Source of the DNA: DASYRM01 sp036004405
GTDB taxonomy: Bacteria; Acidobacteriota; Vicinamibacteria; Vicinamibacterales; UBA2999
DNA length: 64,000 bases
Assembly: GCA_036004405.1 (NCBI GenBank)
Contig: DASYRM010000037.1
Span: forward strand, 1-64,000
Reading direction: 5' to 3'
The notes below the pieces were generated by a model. It was not told the origin of the DNA. It searched no databases and saw only the letters and a list, made by a program, of their open reading frames with translations. Shown here piece by piece: positions 42,969 to 53,412 of the stretch (position 1 is the stretch's first letter; every line of letters starts with the position of its first letter). Position numbers and translations under genes: made by a program.

Positions 42969-44411
42969 ATGGCCAGCGGGGTGAAGGTGACGGGTCGGGG
43001 CTCGGTCGCGTTCGGGTTCATCGTCTGCGTCGAGGCGACGCTGTGGGCGTGCAGTGCGCGTCCGACCCCGGCGGCCGCCCAGGTGCCGGCACCACGTGCC
43101 GAGGCCGACGCCGCCGAGTGCGCGTTGATCCCTGAGCCGGGCGAACCGGTTGCGACCGTCGGCCTCACCGATCGCGTCGATCCTGCCAACGCCCCTCGGC
43201 CGTCGAACGACGGCGAGCGGCTGCTGTTCCGTCAGCTCTACGAGACGCTGGTCCGGGCGGACTGCCGCGGACGTCTCGTGCCGGGTCTGGCCGCCTCGTG
43301 GCGGCTCGAGGCCGACGGCCGGACCTGGATGGTGACGCTGCGGGAGGATGCCCGCTTTTCGGACGGCACGAACGTCACGGCCGCCGACGTGCGAGCCGCG
43401 TGGATCCGCGACCCCACCGGCGGCGAGCTGCGCCCGCACGTGGGCCGTCTGGTGCAATCGGTCGCCGTGGCTGGCGACCGCGCCCTCGCCATCACGCTGC
43501 GCAGTCGCCGCGTGGATGCGCCGATGGCGCTCGCGCATCCCGATCTGGCCATTGCCAAGTCCGTCGACGGCTCGCCGTGGCCGCTCGGGACGCGAGCGGC
43601 CCGGATCGCAGCTGACGCTCGTGCCGCATCGGCGGCGGCAGGCGCGATAACCATCGTTCGCGACCCGCTCCCGGCGCTCCGCTTTGTCGTGGCGTCCGGC
43701 GATCCGCGGGATCTCCTCGATCAGCGCGTCGACCTGCTGCTGACACGGGATCCCGCGGCGCTCGGCTATGCGGCCACGCTGCCGCAGTTCCAGTCGCTGC
43801 CGCTGCCCTGGCAGCGGACGCACGTGCTGGTGACGCCCGGTCGATCGCGCTCGGCGCCGTCGCTCTCCGAGGAACAGCGGCAGGTGCTGGCGGGCGACGC
43901 CGTGCGAGGCGAGGCGCGTGGGGCGCACGCGCCGTTCTGGTGGGAGATGGTGCCGGACTGCGACGTGTCGCCGGCGCCGCCGCGAGCCCAGCCCCCGCCA
44001 ACGCCGCGCATCGTCTACGACTCCGGCGACATCGCCGCCCGCGATCTGGCGGAACGGCTCGTGGGCCTGGGCCGCGTTTCGAGCCCGGCGGCCACCGCGC
44101 TTCTCGACGCGCTGCTCCCGGGCCGCCCGAAACGCGTCTTCCAGCGCGCCATCGGGCTGAGCGCCGCGGCTCTCGCCCTGGCGCGCCGACAGGGTGCCGA
44201 CGCGGGCTACGTGATGGCGGTCGACAGTCAGCCGTTCGACCCGTGCCGGGATCTGCAGGTGCTGACCGAAGGGTCGCGGTGGATCGATCCGGGGAGCATC
44301 ATCCCGCTGGTCGAGACCCGGCTGCGCGCCGTTGTCCTGCGCGGCCGATCTGGTGTGACAGCGGATTGGGACGGGGGAGTCGTGATCGCCGGCGCGGGCG
44401 GGTCGAGGTAG
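42969..44411 (+). CDS. Solute-binding lipoprotein, SBP_bac_5 (peptide/nickel) type
   Basis: 480 residues. A signal sequence ends at a lipobox LWAC (about residue 28). The fold is that of periplasmic peptide-binding proteins: LLFRQLYETLVRADCRGRLV, PGLAASWRLEADGRTWMVTL, REDARFSDGTNVTAADVRAAW. The later part diverges (VDLLLTRDPAALGYAATLPQ), and the usual long second lobe is shortened. No permease or ATPase gene is adjacent. It lies 3 nt before a membrane sensor kinase and upstream of its regulator, so it probably delivers a ligand signal rather than feeding an importer. Confidence 0.78.
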   Translation: MASGVKVTGRGSVAFGFIVCVEATLWACSARPTPAAAQVPAPRAEADAAECALIPEPGEPVATVGLTDRVDPANAPRPSNDGERLLFRQLYETLVRADCRGRLVPGLAASWRLEADGRTWMVTLREDARFSDGTNVTAADVRAAWIRDPTGGELRPHVGRLVQSVAVAGDRALAITLRSRRVDAPMALAHPDLAIAKSVDGSPWPLGTRAARIAADARAASAAAGAITIVRDPLPALRFVVASGDPRDLLDQRVDLLLTRDPAALGYAATLPQFQSLPLPWQRTHVLVTPGRSRSAPSLSEEQRQVLAGDAVRGEARGAHAPFWWEMVPDCDVSPAPPRAQPPPTPRIVYDSGDIAARDLAERLVGLGRVSSPAATALLDALLPGRPKRVFQRAIGLSAAALALARRQGADAGYVMAVDSQPFDPCRDLQVLTEGSRWIDPGSIIPLVETRLRAVVLRGRSGVTADWDGGVVIAGAGGSR

Positions 44412-44414
44412 GCG

Positions 44415-46123
44415 ATGAGCCTGCGAACGCGCCTGCTGCTCGCCTTTGCCGCCGTCGTTCTGATCCCGATTGCGCTCCTGGCCTTCGGAATCCGTCAGGA
44501 GATGAGCCGGCGTCTCTCGGCCGAGTACCAGCGCCGGGTCGACGGGGTCGTCGAGGTGATTCGCGAGGATCTTGCGCGCGAGAGCGCCGGCATCGCCGAG
44601 CGGCTGGCGTCGCTCGAGCGCGCCCTGGTGAACGACAACCTGTTCCGTCTGGCGGCCGTGGCCGGTGCCGAGACCCAACGGGACTACCTGCTCGACTACG
44701 CGGGCACGGCCATGCGGCTCACCGGCCTCTCGATGCTTCAGATTCAGGACGGTGACGATCGGATCATCAGCTCGGGTCACTTCCGGAACGAGCACGGCCG
44801 GATCGAGTCGGGACTCGTCGCCGCGCTTCAGGGCGCACGCGGTGTCACGCTCGTCACCGTGCGCGGCCCGGAACAGGAGTTCCTGGCGCTGGCCCGTGTG
44901 CAGACGTTCGCGCTCGGCGGGCGCACGTTCGCCCTGGTCGGTGGCGTGGCGATCGACCAGGCGTTTCTCGCGCGGCTGGCCCGCGATCGCGCCATCGTCG
45001 TCTCGCTGTACAACCCCGGAGCCGAACCGCTGACGCTGCCCCGCCCGCCGGAGGCGGCGCGCGATTCGGCCGTAGGTGCGCTGCAGCTGCCGGTCATCCG
45101 GGCCGGATCCGGCCCCCCGCTCGACGTCGTGCAGGCACGGCTCGAAGTCACGCAGCCGCTCACGCCGCTGCGGGCGCTGCTGCGCAGCGCGGATTCATGG
45201 TTTCTATTGACCGCCGCGGGCACCGGCCTTACGGCGTTGCTGCTGGCGGTGTGGGTGTCGTCGCGCATCAGCGGGCGGCTGGAGGCGCTCGCGGAGAAGA
45301 CGGCGGTGCTCGACCTCGATCGGCTCGACGTGGAGTTCGATCCGGGCACGGATGAAGTGGGCCGCTTGTCGCGGCTGCTCGGCGACCTGGTGGCTCGTTT
45401 GCGCACCAGCACGGTGCGCGTGCGCGAGGCCGAACGGCGGGCGACCGTCGGCGAGTTGGCGCGTCAGATCAACCACGACGTCAAGAACGGCCTGATCCCG
45501 CTGCGCAACGTGATGCGCCACCTGGCGCAGGTCGAGCGCGACGATCCGGGCGCGCTGGGGGCGGTCTTCGCGGAGCGGCGCCACACGGTCGACTCCAGCC
45601 TGGCGTATCTCGAAACGCTGGCCACCACCTATCAACGGCTGTCGCCGCCGGTGAGCCGCGCCGAGTGCGATCTGAACGCCGTCGTTGCCGACGTGGTGCG
45701 CGCCGCCCAGGGGCACGAGCACGTGGCCGTGGATACCGACCTGGTTCCGCTCCCGCGCGTCGTGGGCGATCCGATCGCGTTCCGGCGTATTCTCGAGAAT
45801 CTGATCGCCAATGCGGTGGACAGCGTGCCGTCGGCGGGGCGCATCGTGGTCTCCACGCGGGTGGTCGATCGCGACGGTGATCTGCCGGCGATCCAGCTCG
45901 CGGTCGCCGACAGCGGTCGCGGTATGTCGGCGGACGAGGCGGGGCGCATCTTCGAGGATTTCTACACGACGAAAGAGGGCGGCACGGGGCTGGGGCTCTC
46001 GATCGTGCGGCGGCTGGTGACCGATCTGCACGGCACGATTGCCGTCGATACGGCGCCGGGGCGCGGCACGCGGATCACCATCGACATCCCGGCCGGGGGA
46101 CTCCCTCCCGCGGCGAGACGCGT

Positions 46124-46127
<4 letters not shown>
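44415..46127 (+). CDS. Membrane sensor histidine kinase (HAMP)
   Basis: 570 residues. Helix 1 (LLLAFAAVVLIPIALLAFGI) and helix 2 near 258-282 (WFLLTAAGTGLTALLLAVWV) flank a periplasmic sensor of about 230 residues. HAMP (SSRISGRLEALAEKTAVLDL) follows. The kinase part has ELARQINHDVKNGLIPLRNV with H354 as acceptor, then HATPase motifs LENLIANAVDSVPSAG, DSGRGMSADEAGRIFEDFYT and GGTGLGLSIVRRL. The H-D-V-K-N box is close to the NtrB/NtrY type, which matches the NtrC-like regulator encoded next with an ATGA overlap. The preceding lipoprotein may present ligand to it. Confidence 0.9.
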
Positions 46128-47500
<1,373 letters not shown>

Positions 47501-47575
47501 AACCAACCCGGCTTCTGAACGGTCTAACATACCGCCCGAGAGCGGACGCCGACGTCGTCCGTCAGGAGGCCGCTA

Positions 47576-49264
47576 ATGAAACGCGCATTCACCGGCGTCG
47601 GCGTGGCGGCTCTTCTGTCTGCAGCCGCATTCGGTCAATCCACGGGCCCTCAACCGGCATTTGCCGTGGCGGACGTCCACGCCAGTCCTCGCAGCACCAC
47701 ACCGGCGATGCGCGCCTCCGCCCGGGCGGGACGATACGAGATTCGCAACGCCACCATGGTGGATCTCATTCGGACCGCGTACACGGTGGATGCCGAGAAC
47801 GTGCTGGCAGGGCCGAGCTGGCTGGAGTACGACCGGTTCGACATCGCCGCGCTGATGCCGCCGAACACGACGCCCGACACGCAGAAGCTGATGCTTCGGG
47901 CGCTGCTGGCCGATCGTTTCAAGCTGGCCGTTCGCCGTGACACCAAGCCGGCCGCGGGCCTCGTGCTCGTCATGGGCAAGGGCAAACACAAGCTGAAGGA
48001 GGTGGCCGACTCCGCGGCGGCTCCCGGGTGCCAGACCCAGACGGTTCCTGCGCGGCCGCCTTCGGGCGTTCCCGGACAGTTGGTGCTGCCGATGACCGGC
48101 CTCGCCTGCCGTAACGTCACGATGGACACGTTCGCGGCCGACTTGAAACGGCTGACGAACGGTTACGTGACCAACGCCGTCCTGGACCAGACCGGCCTCA
48201 AGGGGTCCTGGGATTTCGAGCTGCAATTCACGCAGCGGGCGCTGCTCGGCCTCGCCGCGTCGGTGGATGGGGCGACGGCGACCTCGCTCTCCGATGCGAT
48301 CGACAGGCAGCTTGGCCTGAAACTGGAAGAGCGCGACATCCCGACGCCTGTCTTGATCGTCGAGCAGGTGAATGCGACACCCACGGCGAATGTGGCGGAC
48401 ATCGCAGCGAAGCTGCCGCCTCCGCCGCCGATGGAATTCGAGGTCGCGGACATCAAGCCCGTCGATCCCAATGCGCGCCTGACGGGTCCTGTCCAAGTCG
48501 GCGTCTCGCCCGGCGGCCGCGTGAATCTGCCAGGTCAGTTCTTTTCGCTCAGGACATTGGTCGGGCTCGCCTGGAATCTTCCGACAAATGTGAACACTCA
48601 GATCGTCGGCGCGCCGAAATGGATGGACACCGCCGGCTTCGACATCATCGCCAAGCTGCCGTCGGATCTCGCGCCGGCCAACGGCACGACGGTGCCGCTG
48701 CAGGAGTTGGGACCGGCGCTGCAGGCGCTGCTGATCGACCGCTTCAAGATGAAGGTTCACTTCGAGGACCGGTCGGTGGATGCGTATACGCTCGTCGCGG
48801 TCAGACCGAAACTCAGAAGAGCCGATCCATCGACCCGGACGGGGTGCAAGGCTCCCGCAAATACCAGCGTCGTGTTCAACGTGTCCCGCGGAGTGCCTCG
48901 CGCGTTCACCTGTCAGAACATGACGATGGCGCAGTTCGCGGACCAGCTTCAGACCATCGCCGCGTCTTACATCGCCTACCCGGTCGTGGATGCGACAGGC
49001 CTCGACGGCGCGTGGGACTTCACGCTGTCGTTCAGTCCAATCGACCCTCAACGGCTTTCAGGTCTGATGGCTGGCGCCCGCGGTGGCGCCCTTCCAGCCG
49101 GAGGGGCCGGTCCTGCCGACATCACCGCATCGGACCCGATCGGCGGGGGCGCGTCCGTGTTCGATGCCGTCGAGAAACAGCTTGGATTGAAGCTCGAGGT
49201 CCGGAAACGCACCTTGCCTGTCTTCGTCATCGACCACATCGAGGAGAAACCCGCGGACAACTAA
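47576..49264 (+). CDS. Tandem TIGR03435-type secreted protein
   Basis: 562 residues, CAGGAGG Shine-Dalgarno before ATG 47576. A signal peptide ends at AAAFGQ. Two copies of the acidobacterial TIGR03435 ('Soli_Usitatus') domain follow, each of about 250 residues: F-VADVHAS, MVDLIRTAYTVDAENVLAG, WLEYDRFDIAALMPP, LLADRFKLAVRRDTK, then F-VADIKPVDP, TLVGLAWNLP, WMDTAGFDIIAKLPSDLAP and LLIDRFKMKVHFEDR. Both copies end in a DATGLDGAWDF-type segment and a D-(R/E)KQLGLKLE element. Members usually have one copy. Function is unknown; many genomes hold dozens. Confidence 0.9.
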   Translation: MKRAFTGVGVAALLSAAAFGQSTGPQPAFAVADVHASPRSTTPAMRASARAGRYEIRNATMVDLIRTAYTVDAENVLAGPSWLEYDRFDIAALMPPNTTPDTQKLMLRALLADRFKLAVRRDTKPAAGLVLVMGKGKHKLKEVADSAAAPGCQTQTVPARPPSGVPGQLVLPMTGLACRNVTMDTFAADLKRLTNGYVTNAVLDQTGLKGSWDFELQFTQRALLGLAASVDGATATSLSDAIDRQLGLKLEERDIPTPVLIVEQVNATPTANVADIAAKLPPPPPMEFEVADIKPVDPNARLTGPVQVGVSPGGRVNLPGQFFSLRTLVGLAWNLPTNVNTQIVGAPKWMDTAGFDIIAKLPSDLAPANGTTVPLQELGPALQALLIDRFKMKVHFEDRSVDAYTLVAVRPKLRRADPSTRTGCKAPANTSVVFNVSRGVPRAFTCQNMTMAQFADQLQTIAASYIAYPVVDATGLDGAWDFTLSFSPIDPQRLSGLMAGARGGALPAGGAGPADITASDPIGGGASVFDAVEKQLGLKLEVRKRTLPVFVIDHIEEKPADN

Positions 49265-49283
49265 TCGCGCCGACGCGACGACA

Positions 49284-50141
49284 TCACCACCGGAGCCCGT
49301 TGTGTTCGAGTGTTTTTTCCCAGAAGGTTTCCGTGACGGTGAGGCCGTTCTGTTTGAAGAACGGTGCCAGTGACTCCGTCAACGATTGCCGTGGAGGCAG
49401 CCACGCCGGCGTCCACTGGCGATCGAACACCACGATGCGGCTCGACGGATATTCCGAAGGCAGCGGCCGCGGCAGCACGAGATTCGCCCACTGCACGAAG
49501 CTCGCGTAGTCGTCCGTGGTGACCGGCAGGAGGACGAGCAGCATGACGGGATTCACCGTGCGCACCAGCTCGTTCAGTTCCCATCGCAGGCCCTCGGTTC
49601 GGCCTGCCTGAAACACAATCAGACGCGACGTGCCGATCAGCGCGCGGACGCGTTCCTGCCATGCCGCGTTGGGCACGTACATCTTGGAGGAGCCCAGTTC
49701 CGGCAGCTCTTCGCCCGGCTTGCCCAAAGCCACGTAGGGCCCGACCTTTCTGAAGACATGGCCGAGCGCATCCTGTTCCTGGACGGCGTTGTTCGGTACG
49801 CCCAAGGCCAACCAGGTACGCTCCGGAAGCGCTGCACGTGTGAACCGGTGCAAGACAGCCTGCTGCGACGTTTCGTCCTGGAACGATCGGAGATACAGCA
49901 CGGGAGGCCGCGTGTCTTGACTCAACACGGTGTCGCCACCCACCGCCGTGTGCTTCTTGGCTCGCCTCAGTAGCAAGTAGGCGGCGTACGCCGGCACCAC
50001 GCTCGCCAGGGGAGTGAAGGCGAGACCCATCCCCAGCGCGGCGAACGCCGACGTCAAGCCAGCCGCCCGGTAGGCTTTCGCCTTTATCGGACTCTGTTTC
50101 AGCCTGGACGTCTTGACCGCCCGAGGCGAAGCCTCGCTCAT
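49284..50141 (-). CDS. Membrane protein with 'LYLRSF' cytoplasmic domain, unassigned
   Basis: 285 residues from ATG 50141. Two close membrane helices (AAGLTSAFAALGMGLAFTPL, SVVPAYAAYLLL) precede a soluble domain with PPVLYLRSFQDETSQQ, VALGKPGEELPELGSS, MYVPNAAWQERVRALIGTSR and GRTEGLRWELNELV. This layout (LRSF-D, G-PGE, W...V..L, T-GL-WEL) recurs in bacterial membrane proteins that I cannot assign to a named family; the alternating strands and helices suggest a Rossmann- or TIR-like fold. Residues 2-7 (SEASPR) are encoded by a dispersed palindrome. The Shine-Dalgarno GGAGG sits in the loop of a 5-bp hairpin (50142-50159). Confidence 0.6.
   Translation of the reverse strand: MSEASPRAVKTSRLKQSPIKAKAYRAAGLTSAFAALGMGLAFTPLASVVPAYAAYLLLRRAKKHTAVGGDTVLSQDTRPPVLYLRSFQDETSQQAVLHRFTRAALPERTWLALGVPNNAVQEQDALGHVFRKVGPYVALGKPGEELPELGSSKMYVPNAAWQERVRALIGTSRLIVFQAGRTEGLRWELNELVRTVNPVMLLVLLPVTTDDYASFVQWANLVLPRPLPSEYPSSRIVVFDRQWTPAWLPPRQSLTESLAPFFKQNGLTVTETFWEKTLEHNGLRW
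50122..50136. repeat. Dispersed palindrome CGAGGC-GAA-GCCTCG, coding copy
   Basis: A perfect 6-bp inverted repeat with a 3-nt centre, matching the copies at 40062-40076 and 56079-56093 outside one central base. Here it lies inside the first codons of the gene on the reverse strand. Confidence 0.65.
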
Positions 50142-50324
50142 GGTGTGCCTCCGGACACCTTCACCTGACGAGTCGTGTTCGGTTGGACACGATACCTTGA
50201 ACGACGGTCGGCGCGGTTCGCCGCGCAATCTCCCTCAACTTCCTTTCCCTCCATCACTTACCAGCAGCGCCCTTCTCGCGGCCGTCCTGGCCGCCGGCTT
50301 GCCCTTTAGGCGGCCAAACACGCA

Positions 50325-50343
50325 CGGCCGCGCAACGCGGCCG
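50325..50343 (+). promoter_or_regulatory. GC hairpin in the leader of the TPR lipoprotein gene
   Basis: CGGCCGCG-CAA-CGCGGCCG, a perfect 8-bp stem 21 nt before ATG 50365. It ends 9 nt upstream of the GAGAGGAG ribosome site, so it could affect translation or mark a processed 5' end. A second weaker inverted repeat (TCGTGT / ACACGA, 50173-50192) lies upstream. Confidence 0.35.
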
Positions 50344-50364
50344 GCCAACGAGAGGAGAAGAACC

Positions 50365-51261
50365 ATGAAACGCGGAACCCAGGTCACCACGGCGCTGCTC
50401 GTAGCCACCTTCGCGGTGAGCTGTTCGAAGCAGGGCACGTCCAAGAAGATCGCCGAATCGAACCCGACGCCGACGTCGATCGCGCCGTTCAGCGACCCGG
50501 TGTCGAAGGGCACGGGTGAAGACGACGTCGTCGTGGACACGACGGCGAAGTTCACGGGCGCGGTGTCGTTTGCCGACGGCGAAGCGGCGTTCCAGGCCGG
50601 GAAGTACGGCGACGCGACGGCGATCTTCGCACGCTACATCGAGCAGCGCCCCAAGAACCCGTGGGGGCACTACATGCTCGGCCTGTCGGCGTGGAAGAAG
50701 GGCGACGCGATGGAGGCCGAGAAGGCCTTCGAGAATGCGCTCGCCCTCGACCCGTCGCACGTCAAGACGCTGCTGAACGAGAGCCGCCTCTTCATCGAGC
50801 AGAAGCGGCATGACGAGGCGATCGACCGGCTGACGCGCGCCGCCGAGGCCGAGCCCGAGTCGATGGTCGTGTACCGGCTGCTCGGCCGCACCTACCAGGC
50901 CAAGGGGGAGACGGACGAGGCGATGAAGGCGTACGCGCGCGCGATCGAGATCAACGACCTCGACGCGTGGTCGATGAACAACCTCGGCCTGCTGCTGCTC
51001 GACACCCAGCAGTTCGACGAGGCGGTGACGTGGTTCACCAAGGCGGTGGACGTGCGGCCGAGCGTGCCGTCGTTCCACAACAACCTGGGCATGGCGCTCG
51101 AGCACACGGGCCGCTTCCGCGCCGCGGCGACGGCGTACAGCGACGCGCTGGCCGCCGACCCGGGTTACGCCAAGGCGAAGAAGAACCTGGCGCGCGTGGA
51201 GAAGGTGCGGACCGTCGAGGGCGCGGAGCCCGAGATTGATGCGACCACGGCCAGCAAGTAG
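50365..51261 (+). CDS. TPR-repeat lipoprotein
   Basis: 298 residues from ATG 50365 with a GAGAGGAG ribosome site. The signal peptide ends in the lipobox AVSC (residues about 17-20). A disordered stretch rich in Thr/Pro follows, then five or six TPRs: AFQAGKYGDATAIFARYIEQ, GHYMLGLSAWKKGDAMEAEK, LLNESRLFIEQKRHDEAID, VVYRLLGRTYQAKGETDEAM, SMNNLGLLLLDTQQFDEAVT and FHNNLGMALEHTGRFRAAAT. Such proteins are scaffolds. It is upstream of the VIT/VWA and exosortase genes on the same strand, with a hairpin between, and may belong to the same surface system. Confidence 0.85.
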   Translation: MKRGTQVTTALLVATFAVSCSKQGTSKKIAESNPTPTSIAPFSDPVSKGTGEDDVVVDTTAKFTGAVSFADGEAAFQAGKYGDATAIFARYIEQRPKNPWGHYMLGLSAWKKGDAMEAEKAFENALALDPSHVKTLLNESRLFIEQKRHDEAIDRLTRAAEAEPESMVVYRLLGRTYQAKGETDEAMKAYARAIEINDLDAWSMNNLGLLLLDTQQFDEAVTWFTKAVDVRPSVPSFHNNLGMALEHTGRFRAAATAYSDALAADPGYAKAKKNLARVEKVRTVEGAEPEIDATTASK

Positions 51262-51281
51262 GGGCCGCCTTCAGGCGGCCC
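51262..51281 (+). terminator. GC hairpin after the TPR lipoprotein gene
   Basis: GGGCCGCC-TTCA-GGCGGCCC, a perfect 8-bp stem with a tetraloop, begins directly after the stop codon. No T-run is present. It may terminate, or stabilise the 3' end. Confidence 0.5.
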
Positions 51282-51354
51282 ATGAAGGGCAGAGTACCCG
51301 GGACTTGGCGTAGCGCGAGCAGACGAATGGCTGCCGCGCGCGCCAGGCCCGGGG

Positions 51355-51375
51355 GGACCAAGGACCAAGGACCAA
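51355..51375 (+). repeat. Three tandem GGACCAA heptamers
   Basis: Perfect triplicate 7-bp direct repeat followed by TTTTC, 25 nt before ATG 51400. Possible regulatory site or slippage tract. Confidence 0.5.
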
Positions 51376-51399
51376 TTTTCGGGCGCTGGGAGGCGCACC

Positions 51400-53412
51400 A
51401 TGAAACGCTCAACGTATTGGATCGTGTTCCTGATCGTCATCGCAACCGTCCTCGCGCCGCGCGACACCGCGGCGCAGAGCGATCGCGCCGGTGACGACAA
51501 GACGCTCTCACCCTATTTCTTCGTGGAGGGCGGCGACCCCGCGGTCGACCAGCTGCCGCTGAAGCAGACGCACGTGGACGTCGCCATCGCCGGCGTGATT
51601 GCCGACGTGACCGTGCGGCAGGTCTACGAGAACCGCGGCACCCGTCCGATTCATGCCCGCTACGTGTTTCCGGCGTCGACGCGCGCCGCGGTGTACGGCA
51701 TGACGATGACCGTGGGCAACGTGCGGACCGTCGCGAGAATCAAGGAGCGGCAGCAGGCCGCCCGCGAGTTCGAGGCCGCGAAGCAGCAGGGCAAGAGCGC
51801 ATCGCTCCTGGAACAGAGCCGGGCCAACGTGTTCTCGATGAAGGTCGCCAACGTGCTGCCGGGCGACACGATTACGGTGGAGCTCAAATACACCGAGCTG
51901 CTCGTGCCGACCGATGGCGTCTACGAGTTCGTGTACCCGACCGTCGTGGGGCCGCGCTACTCGTCGAAGACCGAAAGCCAGGCGTCGCCGGCTGACGCGT
52001 TCGTCAAGGCGCCGTACACGCATCAGGGCGAAGCGCCGCGCAGCGAGTTCCATCTCTCGGGCGTGGTGTCGACCGGCGTGCCGCTGCAGGAGCTGACGTC
52101 GCCCTCGCACGCGCTCGAGGTGCGCTATACCGCGCCTGGCCGTGCGGAGATGACGCAGCCCGCTGCCGACCTGTGGTCGGGCAACAAGGATTTCATCCTG
52201 CGGTATCGCCTGAGCGGCACCGACATCGGCTCGGGTCTGCTGCTGTATCAGGGCGCCACCGAGAACTTCTTCCTGCTGATGGCGGAACCGCCGCAGGTCG
52301 TCCAGGTCGACCAGGTGCCGCCGCGCGAGTACGTGTTCGTGCTCGACGTGTCGGGGTCGATGAACGGCTTTCCGCTGGACACGGCGAAGAAGCTGATGAG
52401 CGACCTCGCCGGCGTGCTGCGCCCGTCCGACACGTTCAACGTGGTGGTCTTTGCCGACGGCTCGGAGACGTTCGCGCCGGCGTCGGTCCCGGCGACGCGC
52501 GCGAATCTCGCCCGCGCGCTGGCGTTCATCGGCGCGAAGAACGGCGGCGGCGGGACCGAGCTGCTGAGCGCGATCAAGCGGACGGTGAATCTGCCGCGCA
52601 AGGCGGGCGTGTCGCGCAGCCTGGTGCTGGTGACCGACGGCTACATCGAAGCCGAAGCGGAAGTGTTCGACTACATCCGCGAGCACGTGGACGACACCAA
52701 CGTGTTCGCGTTCGGTATCGGCAGCAGCGTGAACCGTCTGCTCATCGAGGGCGTGGCGCGGGCCGGACTCGGGGAGCCGTTCATCGTGACCGGCACTGGC
52801 GAAGCGACCGACGCCGCCGGGCGGCTGAAGCGCTACATCGAGACGCCGGTGCTCACGGGGATCGACGTGACGTTCAACGGCTTCGACGCCTACGACGTGG
52901 AGCCTGGACGCGTGCCGGACCTGTTTGCGAGCCGTCCGATTGTGGTCTTCGGAAAATGGCGCGGCCGGGCCAGCGGTGCGATCGAGATCTCGGGCCGCAC
53001 CGGCTGGGGCGAGTACCGGACGACGGTTCCGGTATCGCTCGCGAGCGCAGACAGCCGTCACGCCGCGCTGCGCTACCTGTGGGCCCGCACTCGGATTGCG
53101 GACATGTCGGACTTCGGTCCGGCGGCTCTGACCGACGATCGCGTGGCCGACATCACGTCGCTGGGGCTGACGTATGGGCTGCTCACGCGCTACACCTCGT
53201 TCGTGGCGGTACAGGAGATCGTGCGCACGAAGGAGGCGGGCGATGACGTGGACCAGCCGCTGCCGCTGCCCGAGGGCGCCTCCGACCTCGCGGTCGGCGT
53301 GACGCAGGGTCCCGAACCAGGCGTCGTGTGGCTGTTCGCACTGGTCGTCGCGCTGCTCGGAGGGGCACAGCTGTTGGCGTGGCGCCGCCGCCGGTCGGGG
53401 GCCGTGTCGTGA
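51400..53412 (+). CDS. VIT/VWA surface protein with PEP-CTERM-like C-terminal signal
   Basis: 670 residues. A signal peptide (MKRSTYWIVFLIVIATVLAP) precedes a VIT domain (about 40-170: HVDVAIAGVIADVTVRQVYEN, YVFPASTRAAVYGMTMTVG, LLEQSRANVFSMKVANVLPG). A VWA domain follows (about 308-480) with an intact MIDAS: D316-x-S318-x-S320 in LDVSGSMNG, plus LVTDGYIEAEAEVF. A beta-rich part comes next. The last 33 residues have P638-E639-P640-G, a hydrophobic helix (VWLFALVVALLGGAQLLAW) and R662-R665. That is the tripartite layout of exosortase substrates. The next gene, overlapping by four bases, encodes an exosortase. VIT/VWA proteins are known sortase targets in proteobacteria. Confidence 0.9.
   Translation: MKRSTYWIVFLIVIATVLAPRDTAAQSDRAGDDKTLSPYFFVEGGDPAVDQLPLKQTHVDVAIAGVIADVTVRQVYENRGTRPIHARYVFPASTRAAVYGMTMTVGNVRTVARIKERQQAAREFEAAKQQGKSASLLEQSRANVFSMKVANVLPGDTITVELKYTELLVPTDGVYEFVYPTVVGPRYSSKTESQASPADAFVKAPYTHQGEAPRSEFHLSGVVSTGVPLQELTSPSHALEVRYTAPGRAEMTQPAADLWSGNKDFILRYRLSGTDIGSGLLLYQGATENFFLLMAEPPQVVQVDQVPPREYVFVLDVSGSMNGFPLDTAKKLMSDLAGVLRPSDTFNVVVFADGSETFAPASVPATRANLARALAFIGAKNGGGGTELLSAIKRTVNLPRKAGVSRSLVLVTDGYIEAEAEVFDYIREHVDDTNVFAFGIGSSVNRLLIEGVARAGLGEPFIVTGTGEATDAAGRLKRYIETPVLTGIDVTFNGFDAYDVEPGRVPDLFASRPIVVFGKWRGRASGAIEISGRTGWGEYRTTVPVSLASADSRHAALRYLWARTRIADMSDFGPAALTDDRVADITSLGLTYGLLTRYTSFVAVQEIVRTKEAGDDVDQPLPLPEGASDLAVGVTQGPEPGVVWLFALVVALLGGAQLLAWRRRRSGAVS

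Noticed and set aside
42768..44795. 675-codon reverse frame over the binding lipoprotein and methyltransferase end
   Set aside because: Composition and lack of motifs indicate an antisense shadow of three supported genes.
50142..50364. Possible cyclic-di-GMP or other riboswitch before the TPR lipoprotein gene
   Set aside because: Several stems exist, but the conserved core sequences of known classes were not found by eye.
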